Both the position numbers and the translations under genes were made by a program. From Pseudomonas sp. 10S4 (GTDB taxonomy: Bacteria > Pseudomonadota > Gammaproteobacteria > Pseudomonadales > Pseudomonadaceae), in NCBI RefSeq assembly GCF_034344865.1, contig NZ_CP133774.1, positions 5,270,001 to 5,334,000 of the forward strand: a DNA stretch of 64,000 nucleotides, written 5' to 3'. Below the pieces are notes generated by a model that saw only the letters and a program-made list of their open reading frames with translations, searched no databases and was not told the origin of the DNA. Shown one piece after another: positions 8,754 to 18,314 of this stretch; the first letter of the stretch is position 1, and every line of letters starts with the position of its first letter.

Positions 8754-9952
8754 TTAAAGGCCGGAAAGGCCGAGGGCTGGATCGATTCCATCGAGTACGT
8801 CGGCCAAAGCCTTGGCCTTGTCAGCAATTTGCTTGCGCTGCTCGGCACTGACCGTGTCGTAGCTGGCGTAGCCATCCTTGACCTTGAGTCCGTTGAGTTC
8901 GGCGTCGAAAGCAGTGAGGGCCGCGTCGATTTTCGGCAACAGGTCGGCGGCGGACTTGGTCAGCAATGGCCGCAGCAGGTCGACGACTTTGCGCGCGGCA
9001 TCGAGGTTGGCGGCGAAACCGTTCAGGTCGGTGTGGCTGTAGCGTTCTTCTTCGCCGCTGCTGGCGCGCACTTCGGCGATGCTCTTGAGATTGCGCACCA
9101 CAATGCTCACCAGTTGCTCCGGCGGCAGCGACTGCGCGAGCAGTTGCTGTTTCAACGTGGTGATGTCGATGATCAATTGCATAGCCACCGGCGCCAGGGC
9201 GTCGAGTTTGCGTTGCTGAAACAGTGCGTATTCGAGGCGGTGGAAACCGACGAAGGCCGGGTCCTGTTCGCGTTTCTCGAAGTAATCGGCGCGGGCGTTG
9301 ATTGCATTGTCCAGCTCGGCCAGACGCTGGGCGGCCGGGGCGATCCGTTGATAAGCGGCGCGGGCCGGCACGTAAAGGGCCTGGGCCTGGCTCAGATCGC
9401 CGGCTTCGATGGCTTGTTCAAGGGCGGTCACGGCTTTGATCAGCGCGCTGCTCTGGCTGCTCAGGTACACACGGAATTCCGACAGCGGACCGATAAACGC
9501 GACCATCGATGGACGCGCCTTGGCGGCGGCATCTGAGGCGGCGGTCGGGGTCACGTGCAAGGTGCCGCGCGGGTTGCTCAGCAAACCGCAGGTGATCGCG
9601 TAGTCGCCGGGCGCCAGGTTGGCGTTGATCACCTGGCTCAGGCCGGGCGCAATGTTTTCCCGTTCTTCGAGCACCAGCACGCCGTCGAGGATTTCCCATT
9701 CCACGGCACGGTCGGAGCGGTTGACGATGCGGAAACTGCTGCGCCCGGCCGGGACCGTCAGCGCATTCGGTTCGCAACTTTTAGGGTGAATGTTCACCAC
9801 CACTTCGTCGTGGTTGGTCTGGCGCTTGGCAGCGGCCATTTTCGAGGCGTAGTAGAACAGGCCACCGGCGGCAATCATCACGATCACCGAACCGGCCACC
9901 GCCCAGCGCAACGCGCGGGGAGGGAAGCCACGGGAGGAGTAGGCGTTGACAT
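8754..9952 (-). pseudogene. efeO: EfeO iron uptake protein (cupredoxin + M75), frameshifted near its start as sequenced
   Basis: Most of the gene is open from a TTG at 9911 (385 codons). It has a membrane-anchoring N-terminal helix, a cupredoxin-like domain with the CEPNALTVPAG and ITCGLLSNPRGTL segments, then an M75 domain with HxxE in GFHRLEYALF and GEEERYSHTDLNGF. The TTG has no ribosome site. An ATG at 9952 with AAGGG six bases ahead opens another frame (MSTPTPPVASLP) that would join the main frame if one C were added in the CCCC run at about 9919-9922, giving 399 residues. This is read as a one-base loss. EfeO binds iron in the periplasm for transfer to EfeU. It follows efeU within eight bases. 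Confidence 0.8.
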
Positions 9953-9960
9953 GAAAGCCC

Positions 9961-10800
9961 TTACTGGCTGGAAACGGAAGTTGCTTGCTTGGTGGGCTCG
10001 GCAGCCGGGAGGAAGAACATCACCAGCGCCACCACCAGATAAATCAGATACGCCCCGAGGGTGCTGACGGTCGGCGCGTCCTGGTAACCGAACATGCCGG
10101 CCAGCACCGAGCCCAGCGGGCCGTCCATCGGCAGCGTGGCGCTAAAGTCGAAGAGCACGGTTTGCAGGTGATTCCAGACGCCCGCTTCATGCAGCGCTTG
10201 CACCGAGTTGGAGAGGATGCCGGCGGCGACGACCAGGATGAACAAACCGGTCCAGCGGAAGAACGCGCCGAGGTTGAGGCGCATGCTGCCGGTGTAGATC
10301 AGGAAACCAACGATGATCGCCAGAATCAGGCCGAGCAGGGCGCCGATCGGTGCGGCGGGGCCTTCACTCTGCTGAAACACCGCGAGCAGGAAGAACACCG
10401 TTTCCAGACCTTCCCGGGCCACGGCGAAAAACACCATAGCGATCAGCGCGGTGACCTGATGCTTGGAGCCGGCCAAGGCGTGATCGAGGGAGACATGCAG
10501 GGAATGCTTGATCGAACGCGCAACTTTGCGCATCCAGAACACCATGGAACTGAGGATGCCGACAGCCACCAAACCGACGATGCCTTCGAACAGTTCCTGT
10601 TGTTTCTGCGGGAATTCGGCGCTCATGAGTTCCAGGCCACCACCGACCAGCAAGGCCAGTGCAGCGGCGAGGAACACGCCGATCCACACGGCAGGCATCC
10701 ACTGGCCGCGGCCGGTTTGCTTGAGGTAGCTGGCGATGATGCCAACGATCAGCGCGGCTTCAATGCCTTCGCGCAGCATGATCAGAAAGGGAACAAGCAT
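9961..10800 (-). CDS. efeU: Iron permease EfeU (FTR1 family)
   Basis: A 279-residue inner-membrane iron permease of the FTR1/OFeT family with seven predicted helices. The two iron-channel motifs REGIE (residues 10-14) and REGLE (about 131-135) are both intact; a third conserved helix has the GILSNSVQALHEAG segment. It heads the efeU-efeO-efeB-M75 operon and has a Fur-type box about 40 bases upstream, so iron-repressed expression is expected. Length agrees with E. coli EfeU. Confidence 0.93.
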   Translation of the reverse strand: MLVPFLIMLREGIEAALIVGIIASYLKQTGRGQWMPAVWIGVFLAAALALLVGGGLELMSAEFPQKQQELFEGIVGLVAVGILSSMVFWMRKVARSIKHSLHVSLDHALAGSKHQVTALIAMVFFAVAREGLETVFFLLAVFQQSEGPAAPIGALLGLILAIIVGFLIYTGSMRLNLGAFFRWTGLFILVVAAGILSNSVQALHEAGVWNHLQTVLFDFSATLPMDGPLGSVLAGMFGYQDAPTVSTLGAYLIYLVVALVMFFLPAAEPTKQATSVSSQ

Positions 10801-10840
10801 TCAGCACCGTGGTGTCGTTAGAGAGGATGCTAATTTGTAA

Positions 10841-10859
10841 CATAATGACACTCATTCTC
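10841..10859 (-). promoter_or_regulatory. Fur box upstream of efeU
   Basis: Read on the minus strand, GAGAATGAGTGTCATTATG matches the 19-base Fur consensus GATAATGATAATCATTATC at about 14 positions. It sits 41-59 bases upstream of the efeU start, where a Fur repressor would cover the promoter. Confidence 0.7.
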
Positions 10860-10924
10860 AAACAAGTCTGATTGACTTTTATCTGAACCTAAGCTGAACG
10901 GCTCAAAAGATCACCTCCGTCCTT

Positions 10925-11014
10925 TGTGGGAGCGGGCTTGCTCGCGAAGGGGTTGTGTCAGTCGGCATTGATGTTGGCTGACACTCCGTCTTCGCGAGCA
11001 AGCCCGCTCCCACA
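10925..11014. repeat. REP-type inverted repeat (GCGGGCTTGCTCGCGAA class)
   Basis: Arms of 25 bases (10925-10949 and 10990-11014) with TGTGGGAGCGGGCTTGCTCG and its complement, plus an inner TGTGTCAG / CTGACAC palindrome. It separates the divergent efe operon and AraC gene. Confidence 0.85.
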
Positions 11015-11071
11015 GGGATCTGCGCTGGGCTAATATGCCCACCACTCCAAGAACAAGGCTCACCCCGCTAA

Positions 11072-12088
11072 ATGTCGGAAAAAGACACCATCGCCATTCA
11101 ACTGGTGCGTGAAGCCCTGTTGCAAAGTTGCGCCCCGGGGGCTGCCACCGAAGAGGTGTTGCACAAAGTCGGTATCGATCCGGCGCTGTTAAACTCGCCC
11201 GACGCCCGAGTCCCGGCCACCGCGTATGCACGGTTGTGGCGTCTGCTGGCCCGGCGCGGGGACGATGAGTTTTTCGGCATGGACCCGCGCCAGCTCAAAT
11301 CCGGCAGCCTTGAGTTCTTGTGCCGCTGCGCCATGGTCCAACCGAACCTCGCCGCTGGGCTCACCTCGGGCCTGAGCTTTTTGTCGTTGATGCTCGAACA
11401 CCTGCCCGCGCAACTGGTGCACCAGCAAAGCCTGGCCGAAATCGTCTTGCTGGAAGATGAGCAGGACCCGCGCCGGGCCTTTACCTATTTCACTTATTGG
11501 ATGATCGTCCACGGCGTCGCCTGTTGGTTGGCGGGGCGGCGGATTCCGATTCTGGCCATCGAACTGCGCTGCCCGGCGCCGGATTTCTGCGATGACTATC
11601 AGGTGATGTTTTCCGAGAACCTGCGCTTCGACCGTCCCCGCACGCGGATGATTTTCGCCGCCGATTGCCTGGACCTGCCGATCAAGCGCAGCCCGGAAGA
11701 ACTCAAACGGTTCCTGGCCCACGCACCGGCCAATATCCTGGTCAAATACCGCGACCCGGAAAGCCTGGCCAGCCGGATCAAACACGATCTGCGACAACTG
11801 CCCGCCGAGCAATGGCCGGAAACCGAGGCTTTGGCCCAGCAACTATGTATGTCGGCCTCGACCCTGAGGCGGCGTCTGGCTGAAGAAGGGCAGACTTGGC
11901 AGGGCCTGAAGGACAGCGTGCGCAAGGAATTGGCCATCGTCTGGCTGGCAGAACCTTCGATCAGCTTTGCCGAGATTGCGGCGCGGTTAGGGTTTGCCGA
12001 TACGAGTTCGTTTTATAAGGCGTTTCGCAAGTGGTCAGGGTCGAATCCGGGGCATTACCGGAGTTTGATTCTTAACGAAGCGAGCTGA
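11072..12088 (+). CDS. AraC family transcriptional regulator
   Basis: A 338-residue regulator. Residues about 20-200 match the arabinose-binding-like N-terminal domain common in pseudomonad regulators of fatty-acid and amino-acid catabolism. The C-terminal 100 residues hold the two helix-turn-helix units: LAQQLCMSASTLRRRLAEEG and ISFAEIAARLGFADTSSFYK, ending in FRKWSGSNPGHYR. It lies directly upstream of, and on the same strand as, the acyl-CoA synthetase cluster, with a palindromic repeat between. That position makes it the likely activator of the cluster, an inference from context. Confidence 0.9.
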   Translation: MSEKDTIAIQLVREALLQSCAPGAATEEVLHKVGIDPALLNSPDARVPATAYARLWRLLARRGDDEFFGMDPRQLKSGSLEFLCRCAMVQPNLAAGLTSGLSFLSLMLEHLPAQLVHQQSLAEIVLLEDEQDPRRAFTYFTYWMIVHGVACWLAGRRIPILAIELRCPAPDFCDDYQVMFSENLRFDRPRTRMIFAADCLDLPIKRSPEELKRFLAHAPANILVKYRDPESLASRIKHDLRQLPAEQWPETEALAQQLCMSASTLRRRLAEEGQTWQGLKDSVRKELAIVWLAEPSISFAEIAARLGFADTSSFYKAFRKWSGSNPGHYRSLILNEAS

Positions 12089-12118
12089 GCCAGCACTTGC
12101 GTTGATGGAGCCGGCCTC

Positions 12119-12184
12119 TTCGCGGGCAAGCCTCGCTCCTACAGGGATCGCGTAAACCCTGTAGGAGCGAGGCTTGCCCGCGAA
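12119..12184. repeat. REP-type inverted repeat (GCGAGGCTTGCCCGCG class)
   Basis: Arms of about 28 bases are perfectly complementary (TTCGCGGGCAAGCCTCGCTC... and its complement) with a ten-base centre. It lies between the AraC gene and the acyl-CoA synthetase gene and could separate their transcripts. Confidence 0.85.
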
Positions 12185-12338
12185 GGCGCCTGACCAGACA
12201 ACACACCTCTCAAATTTTGGCCAAACCAGTCACGCAACTTGATAGCTTTGACCATTGCCCCACACCCCGCGCAGCGCGAGTATTCCTGTGTTAATTACGG
12301 TTCCCCCAACCTAATAAAAATACAGAGGGATTCTGGCA

Positions 12339-14004
12339 ATGCGCGATTACTTGTCTGCTACATCACCGTTCGATTACCAGCACACTGTGGAGGCCGCACT
12401 TGCCGGCGATTTGACTGCGCTTAACGCCTGCGTCGAGTGTTGCGACCGTCACGCGTTGCCAGGTCGCATCGCGCTGTTCTGGGAGGGTCGTGACGGCGCA
12501 AGCGCGACGTACACCTTCAGCGATTTGCAGGACAAGGCTGCGCGTTTCGCCAATTTCCTTCTCACACAGGGCGTGCAGAAGGGTGACAAGGTCGCCGGCC
12601 TGCTGCCACGCAACATTGAATTGCTGATCACTGTATTCGCCACCTGGCGCATCGGCGCGGTCTATCAGCCGCTGTTTACCGCGTTCGGCCCGAAAGCCAT
12701 CGAACATCGCTTGAACAGCTCCGGTGCCAAAGTGGTCGTGACTGACGCGGTCAATCGGCCGAAACTCGCTGAAGTCGCCGATTGCCCAACCATCGTTACC
12801 GTTGGCGGCGCTAAAGGGCAGGGGATTGTCCGTGGCGATTACAGTTTCTGGGCCGAACAAGCCAATTATTCCCCCGAGTGCGAACCGGTACTGATGACCG
12901 GCGAAGACCCATTCCTGCTGATGTTCACCTCGGGCACCACCGCGCCCGTCGAAAGCGCTGTCGGTACCGCTTAAAGCCATCGTCGCTTTCCAGAGTTACA
13001 CCCGCGACGCCGTGGACTTGCGCCCGGAAGACGCGTTCTGGAACGTTGCCGATCCGGGCTGGGCTTATGGCATTTACTTCGGCGTGACCGGGCCGATGTC
13101 GATGGGGCACCCGATCACCTTCTACGATGGCCCGTTCACCCTCGAAAGCACCTGCCGGGTGATCAACAAATACAACATCACCAACCTGACCGGCTCGCCG
13201 ACCGCTTACCGTCTGCTGATTGCCGGTGGCAACGAATTCGCTCGTTCGATCAAAGGCAAGTTGCGCATCGTCAGCAGCGCCGGCGAGCCGCTGAACCCGG
13301 AAGTGATCCGCTGGTTCGCCGACAACCTCGATGTGGTTATCCACGACCACTACGGCCAGACCGAGCTCGGCATGGTCCTGTGCAACCACCACGGCCTGGA
13401 GCACCCGATCCACATGGGCGCCGCCGGTTTTGCTTCGCCTGGCCATCGGATTGTGGTGCTTGATGACGACTACAACGAACTGAGCGTCGGCCAGCCGGGC
13501 ATTCTGGCCATCGACCGTACCCAGTCGCCGATGTGCTGGTTCAACGGCTACGAAGGCGCCCCGACCAAGGCCTTCGTCGGCAACTATTACCTGAGCGGCG
13601 ACACCGTCGAGTGGAACCCGGACGGCAGCATCAGCTTCGTCGGCCGTAGCGACGACGTGATCACCACCTCCGGCTACCGCGTCGGCCCGTTCGACGTCGA
13701 AAGCGCGTTGATCGAACACCCGGCCGTGATCGAAGCCGCAGTGGTCGGCAAACCCGATCCGGAACGCACCGAACTGGTCAAAGCCTTCGTGGTGATTGGC
13801 GAGCAATACCGCGCCACGCCGGAACTGGCCGAAGAACTGCGCCAACACGTGCGCAAGCGCCTGGCCGCGCACTCGTACCCCCGTGAAATTGAATTTGTCA
13901 GCGAGTTGCCGAAAACCCCAAGCGGAAAATTGCAGCGCTTTATCTTGCGCAACCAGGAAATCGCCAAGGCTCAAGAGGCCGCGGCTCACAAAGCTTCTGC
14001 TTGA
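12339..14004 (+). pseudogene. AMP-binding acyl-CoA synthetase, frameshifted as sequenced
   Basis: An acyl-CoA ligase of the ANL superfamily that activates a carboxylic acid to its CoA thioester using ATP. The first frame (12339-12974) carries the N-terminal domain and the AMP-binding P-loop LMFTSGTT; the second (to 14004) carries DHYGQTELG, the YLSGDTVEWNPDGSISFVGRSDD hinge region and the C-terminal lysine motif TPSGKLQR. They join if one base is removed in CCACCGCGCCCG (12941-12946), giving FTSGTTG and a 554-residue protein. It is an apparent one-base insertion, not a homopolymer loss. GAGGGA stands ahead of the ATG. It is first in a run of beta-oxidation genes, so a short or branched acid is the likely substrate. 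Confidence 0.85.
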
Positions 14005-14017
14005 ATCGAAGGAAACA

Positions 14018-14782
14018 ATGATGCAGATCGAAAACAAGGTTTTTCTCGTCACCGGCGGCGCATCTGGCCTCGGTGCCGCCACCGCTGAAATGCTGGTGGC
14101 TGCCGGCGCTAAGGTGATGCTGGTGGACATGAACGCCGAAGCCGTTGCGGCCCAGGCTGAGCGTCTCGGCGCACACAGCGTCGTGGCCGACATCAGCAAC
14201 GAAGCCGCTGCCGAAGCCGCCGTCGCCGCGACGGTGAAAGCCTTCGGTGGCCTGCACGGTCTAGTGAACTGCGCCGGCATCGTCCGTGGCGAGAAGATTC
14301 TCGGCAAAACCGGCCCGCACGCCTTGGTCAGTTTCAGCCAGGTGATCAACGTCAATTTGATCGGCAGCTTCAACATGCTGCGCCTGGCCGCAGCAGCCAT
14401 CGCCGAAACCGAAGCGGACGCTGATGGCGAACGCGGCGTGATCATCAACACTGCTTCGGCAGCAGCTTACGACGGCCAGATCGGCCAGGCGGCGTATGCC
14501 GCGTCCAAAGGCGCGATTGTCAGTCTGACCTTACCCGCCGCCCGTGAACTGGCGCGCTTCGGCATCCGTGTGATGACCATCGCGCCGGGCATCTTCGAAA
14601 CCCCGATGATGGCCGGCATGACCCCGGAAGTCCGCGCGTCCCTGGCCGCTGGGGTACCGTTCCCGCCGCGTCTGGGCAAGCCGGGCGAGTATGCCGCGCT
14701 GGTCAGGCATATCATTGAAAACAGCATGCTCAACGGCGAGGTGATCCGTCTCGACGGTGCCTTGCGTATGGCCGCCAAGTAA
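14018..14782 (+). CDS. SDR 3-hydroxyacyl-CoA dehydrogenase (HSD10-like)
   Basis: A 254-residue short-chain dehydrogenase. The NAD-binding motif TGGASGLG is at residues 11-18, the NAG-type motif is NCAGIVRG, and the catalytic Ser-Tyr-Lys is seen as [10 protein letters not shown] and YAASKG. The inserted loop [18 protein letters not shown] and overall pattern resemble type II 3-hydroxyacyl-CoA dehydrogenase (2-methyl-3-hydroxybutyryl-CoA dehydrogenase), the isoleucine pathway enzyme. Two ATGs stand in tandem (14018 and 14021), both behind GAAGGA. It follows the synthetase by 13 bases and precedes a thiolase by 12. Confidence 0.88.
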   Translation: MMQIENKVFLVTGGASGLGAATAEMLVAAGAKVMLVDMNAEAVAAQAERLGAHSVVADISNEAAAEAAVAATVKAFGGLHGLVNCAGIVRGEKILGKTGPHALVSFSQVINVNLIGSFNMLRLAAAAIAETEADADGERGVIINTASAAAYDGQIGQAAYAASKGAIVSLTLPAARELARFGIRVMTIAPGIFETPMMAGMTPEVRASLAAGVPFPPRLGKPGEYAALVRHIIENSMLNGEVIRLDGALRMAAK

Positions 14783-14794
14783 GGAGGATTTTTC

Positions 14795-15988
14795 ATGAGC
14801 CTTTCCAACGATCCGATTGTTATTGTCAGCGCCGTCCGCACCCCGATGGGCGGCTTTCAGGGCGAACTGAAAAGCCTGACCGCGCCGCAGCTCGGCGCCG
14901 CCGCGATCAAGGCTGCGGTTGAACGCGCCGGTGTCGCCTCAGATGCCGTCGACGAAGTCCTGTTCGGTTGCGTGTTGCCCGCCGGCCTCGGCCAGGCGCC
15001 TGCGCGTCAGGCAGCACTGGGCGCCGGGCTGGATAAATCGACCCGTTGCACCACCGTAAACAAAATGTGCGGTTCCGGCATGGAGACCACCATCCTCGCC
15101 CATGACATGCTCGTCGCCGGCAGTGCCGACGTGGTGATCTCCGGCGGCATGGAAAGTATGTCCAACGCGCCATACCTGCTGGACCGCGCCCGTAGCGGTT
15201 ATCGCATGGGTCATGGCCGGGTGCTGGATTCGATGTTCCTTGATGGTCTGGAGGATGCCTACGACAAGGGCCGCCTGATGGGGACCTTCGCCGAAGATTG
15301 CGCCGAGGCCAACGGTTTCACCCGTGAAGCCCAGGATACGTTTGCCATCGCTTCGACGACTCGCGCCCAACAAGCGATCAAGGACGGCAGCTTCAAGGCT
15401 GAAATCGTGCCGCTGACCGTCACCGTCGGCAAAGAACAAGTGCTGATCAGCCACGACGAACAGCCACCGAAAGCCAAACTCGACAAGATCGCCTCGCTGA
15501 AACCGGCGTTCCGCGAGGGCGGTACGGTGACAGCGGCCAACTCCAGCTCGATCTCCGACGGCGCGGCGGCACTGGTGTTGATGCGTCGATCCGAAGCGCA
15601 GAAACGCGGCCTCAAGCCATTGGCGGTGATTCACGGCCACGCGGCGTTTGCCGATACACCGGGCCTGTTCCCGGTGGCGCCGGTGGGGGCGATCAAGAAA
15701 CTGATGAAGAAAACTGGCTGGTCCCTGGACGAAGTCGAGTTGTTTGAGGTGAACGAAGCGTTCGCCGTGGTCAGTCTGGTGACCATGTCCAAACTGGAAA
15801 TCCCCCATGAGAAGGTCAACGTTCACGGCGGCGCTTGCGCCTTGGGCCACCCGATTGGTGCGTCCGGCGCGAGAATTCTCGTGACCTTGCTCTCGGCCCT
15901 GCGCCAGAAAGGCCAGAAGCGCGGCGTTGCAGCGATCTGCATTGGCGGCGGTGAAGCGACGGCCATGGCCGTGGAATGCCTGTATTGA
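14795..15988 (+). CDS. Acetyl-CoA acetyltransferase (thiolase)
   Basis: A 397-residue thiolase that cleaves 3-ketoacyl-CoA (or 2-methylacetoacetyl-CoA) with CoA. The nucleophilic cysteine lies in NKMCGSGM near residue 91, the catalytic His regions are NEAFAVV and GGACALGHPIGASGAR, and the second cysteine is in CIGGGEATA near the C-terminus. AAGGAGGA precedes the ATG. It is embedded between the SDR and acyl-CoA dehydrogenase genes; together they supply the last two steps of a beta-oxidation spiral. Length is typical. Confidence 0.92.
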   Translation: MSLSNDPIVIVSAVRTPMGGFQGELKSLTAPQLGAAAIKAAVERAGVASDAVDEVLFGCVLPAGLGQAPARQAALGAGLDKSTRCTTVNKMCGSGMETTILAHDMLVAGSADVVISGGMESMSNAPYLLDRARSGYRMGHGRVLDSMFLDGLEDAYDKGRLMGTFAEDCAEANGFTREAQDTFAIASTTRAQQAIKDGSFKAEIVPLTVTVGKEQVLISHDEQPPKAKLDKIASLKPAFREGGTVTAANSSSISDGAAALVLMRRSEAQKRGLKPLAVIHGHAAFADTPGLFPVAPVGAIKKLMKKTGWSLDEVELFEVNEAFAVVSLVTMSKLEIPHEKVNVHGGACALGHPIGASGARILVTLLSALRQKGQKRGVAAICIGGGEATAMAVECLY

Positions 15989-16005
15989 GACTGACGCTAT
16001 CCCCA

Positions 16006-16095
16006 TGTGGGAGCGGGCTTGCTCGCGAAGAGGCCGTGTCAGTCGACTTAAATGCTGAATGACACACCGCATTCGCGAGCAAGCCCGCCCCCACA
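16006..16095. repeat. REP-type inverted repeat (GCGGGCTTGCTCGCGAA class)
   Basis: Arms with TGTGGGAGCGGGCTTGCTCG and its complement (one C/T change in the right arm) at both ends and an inner GTGTCAGT...AATGACAC palindrome. It interrupts the catabolic gene row between the thiolase and acyl-CoA dehydrogenase genes. Confidence 0.85.
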
Positions 16096-16151
16096 GGTCC
16101 GGCGTTTCAACCAGGCATTTTGTGCGAAAGGCTCATATTTAAGGATTTGCC

Positions 16152-17279
16152 ATGATTCCCAATGACGAACAACTGCAGATCAGCGAAGCGGCCCGGCAAT
16201 TCGCCCAGGAACGGCTGAAACCGTTCGCCGCCGAATGGGACCGCGAGCATCGCTTCCCGAAAGAAGCCATCGGCGAAATGGCCGAGCTGGGCTTCTTCGG
16301 CATGTTGGTGCCGGAAGAGTGGGGCGGTTGCGACACCGGTTACCTGGCCTACGCCATGGCCCTGGAAGAAATCGCCGCGGGCGACGGCGCGTGCTCGACG
16401 ATCATGAGCGTGCACAACTCGGTGGGTTGCGTGCCGATCCTCAAGTACGGCACCGACGATCAGAAAGAACGCTTCCTCAAACCACTGGCCAGCGGTTCGA
16501 TGCTCGGCGCCTTTGCCTTGACCGAACCGCAAGCAGGTTCCGACGCCAGCGGCCTGAAAACCCGCGCCCGGCTGGAAGGCGATCACTACGTACTCAACGG
16601 CTGCAAACAGTTCATCACCTCCGGGCAGAACGCCGGGGTGGTGATTGTCTTCGCCGTAACTGACCCGAGCGCCGGTAAACGCGGGATCACCGCGCTGATC
16701 GTGCCCACTGATTCGCCGGGCTACAAAGTCGCGCGGGTCGAGGACAAACTCGGGCAGCACGCCTCCGACACTTGCCAGATCCTCTTTGAAGACGTGAAGG
16801 TCCCAGTGGCCAACCGCTTGGGCGAGGAGGGCGAAGGTTACCGAATCGCCCTGGCCAACCTCGAAGGCGGACGCGTAGGCATCGCTTCGCAATCGGTGGG
16901 CATGGCCCGCGCCGCGTTTGAAGCGGCCCGTGACTACGCCCGCGAGCGCGAGAGTTTCGGCAAGCCGATCATCGAACACCAAGCTGTCGCGTTCCGTCTG
17001 GCGGACATGGCGACCCAAATCGCCGTCGCCCGGCAGATGGTGCATTACGCTGCCGCGCTGCGTGACAGCGGCAAACCGGCCTTGGTCGAAGCTTCGATGG
17101 CCAAGCTGTTTGCCTCGGAAATGGCCGAGAAGGTTTGCTCCGCCGCGTTGCAAACCCTCGGCGGTTACGGTTACCTGAACGACTTCCCGCTGGAGCGGAT
17201 CTACCGCGACGTACGGGTGTGCCAGATCTACGAAGGCACCAGCGATATTCAGCGCATGGTTATTTCGCGCAATCTTTGA
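16152..17279 (+). CDS. Acyl-CoA dehydrogenase (short/branched chain)
   Basis: A 375-residue FAD-dependent acyl-CoA dehydrogenase. The FAD/substrate motifs [15 protein letters not shown] (near 120) and KQFITSG are present, with the C-terminal signature [17 protein letters not shown] and the catalytic glutamate in [10 protein letters not shown]. This glutamate position near the C-terminus is that of short-chain and 2-methyl branched-chain enzymes. With SDR, thiolase and hydratase neighbours it likely oxidises 2-methylbutyryl- or butyryl-CoA, passing electrons to ETF. Length is normal. Confidence 0.92.
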   Translation: MIPNDEQLQISEAARQFAQERLKPFAAEWDREHRFPKEAIGEMAELGFFGMLVPEEWGGCDTGYLAYAMALEEIAAGDGACSTIMSVHNSVGCVPILKYGTDDQKERFLKPLASGSMLGAFALTEPQAGSDASGLKTRARLEGDHYVLNGCKQFITSGQNAGVVIVFAVTDPSAGKRGITALIVPTDSPGYKVARVEDKLGQHASDTCQILFEDVKVPVANRLGEEGEGYRIALANLEGGRVGIASQSVGMARAAFEAARDYARERESFGKPIIEHQAVAFRLADMATQIAVARQMVHYAAALRDSGKPALVEASMAKLFASEMAEKVCSAALQTLGGYGYLNDFPLERIYRDVRVCQIYEGTSDIQRMVISRNL

Positions 17280-17290
17280 GAAGACCCCCC

Positions 17291-17381
17291 GTAGGAGCTG
17301 CCGCAGGCTGCGATCTTTTGACGTTGATTTTAAAAAGCGAGATCAAAAGATCGCAGCCTCGTTTCACTCGGCAGCTCCTAC
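17291..17381. repeat. Inverted repeat (GGAGCTGCCG-GGCTGCGATC class)
   Basis: Left arm GTAGGAGCTGCCGCAGGCTG... and right arm ...CAGCCTCGTTTCACTCGGCA... are complementary but the right arm carries a short insertion (TCGTTTCACT). A central GATCTTTTG/ CAAAAGATC pair completes the palindrome. It separates the dehydrogenase and hydratase genes. Confidence 0.8.
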
Positions 17382-17416
17382 AGGGGATCGAGCCTTATGC
17401 AAAACAGGAGTTATTT

Positions 17417-18189
17417 ATGAGTTACGAAACGATTTTGCTGGAAACCCACGGTCGTGTAGGCCTGATTACCCTCAACCGTCCGCAAGCCTTGAACGCGTTG
17501 AACGCGCAGATTGTCAGCGAGCTGAACCACGCCCTCGATGGCCTGGAAGCTGATTCGAACATCGGCTGCATCGTGCTGACCGGCTCGAAAAAGCCTTCGC
17601 CGCTGGTGCCGACATCAAGGAAATGGCCGAGCTGACCTACCCGCAGATCTATCTCGACGACCTGTTCAGCGACAGCGATCGTGTGGCTAACCGCCGCAAG
17701 CCGATCATCGCCGCCGTCAACGGCTTCGCCCTCGGTGGTGGCTGTGAACTGGCGCTGATGTGCGACTTCATCCTGGCCGGCGATAACGCCAGATTTGGCC
17801 AACCGGAAATCAACCTCGGCGTGCTGCCGGGCATGGGCGGCACCCAGCGCCTGACCCGCGCCGTGGGCAAAGCCAAGGCCATGGAAATGTGCCTCAGCGG
17901 CCGCTTGATCGATGCGGTGGAAGCGGAGCGTTGCGGGATTGTCGCGCGGATCGTGCCGGCGGATGAGTTGCTGGAAGAAGCGCTGAAAGTCGCGACGCTG
18001 ATTGCCAAGAAGTCGCTGCCGATTGCGATGATGGTCAAGGAAAGCGTGAACCGGGCGTTTGAAGTCAGCCTGTCAGAAGGTGTGCGCTTTGAGCGTCGGG
18101 TGTTCCATGCGGCATTTGCGACGCAGGATCAGAAGGAAGGGATGGCGGCGTTTATTGCCAAGCGTGAGGCGGAGTTCGTCGGAAAGTAG
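17417..18189 (+). pseudogene. Enoyl-CoA hydratase, frameshifted as sequenced
   Basis: A crotonase-family hydratase that adds water to 2-enoyl-CoA. The N-terminal frame (from ATG 17417, behind AGGAG) reads HGRVGLITLNRPQALNALN and runs to VLTGSKK; the rest of the gene continues in another frame with [16 protein letters not shown] (oxyanion hole) and [17 protein letters not shown] (catalytic glutamate). Adding one A to the five-A run at 17588-17592 restores [20 protein letters not shown] and a 257-residue protein, the usual size. I therefore read it as an intact gene with a one-base homopolymer loss. It closes the plus-strand catabolic row. Confidence 0.88.
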
Positions 18190-18208
18190 TTCGGCGTATC
18201 CAATGACG

Positions 18209-18302
18209 CCATCGCGAGCAAGCTCGCTCCCACATTTGGTCTCTGGTGGACACAGCATTTGTGAACACCAGAGAACCCTGTGGGAGCGAGCTTGCTCGCG
18301 AT
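18209..18302. repeat. REP-type inverted repeat (GCGAGCTTGCTCGCGATGG class)
   Basis: Outer arms CCATCGCGAGCAAGCTCGCT and complement; inside is a second palindrome CTCTGGTG...CACCAGAG. It lies between the convergent hydratase and acyl-CoA dehydrogenase genes. Confidence 0.85.
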
Positions 18303-18314
18303 GTTTTTAGGGCT

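Noticed and set aside
12925-14451. 508-codon minus-strand open frame opposite the acyl-CoA synthetase and SDR genes
   Set aside because: Antisense to two clear enzyme genes; alanine- and serine-rich composition typical of shadow frames.
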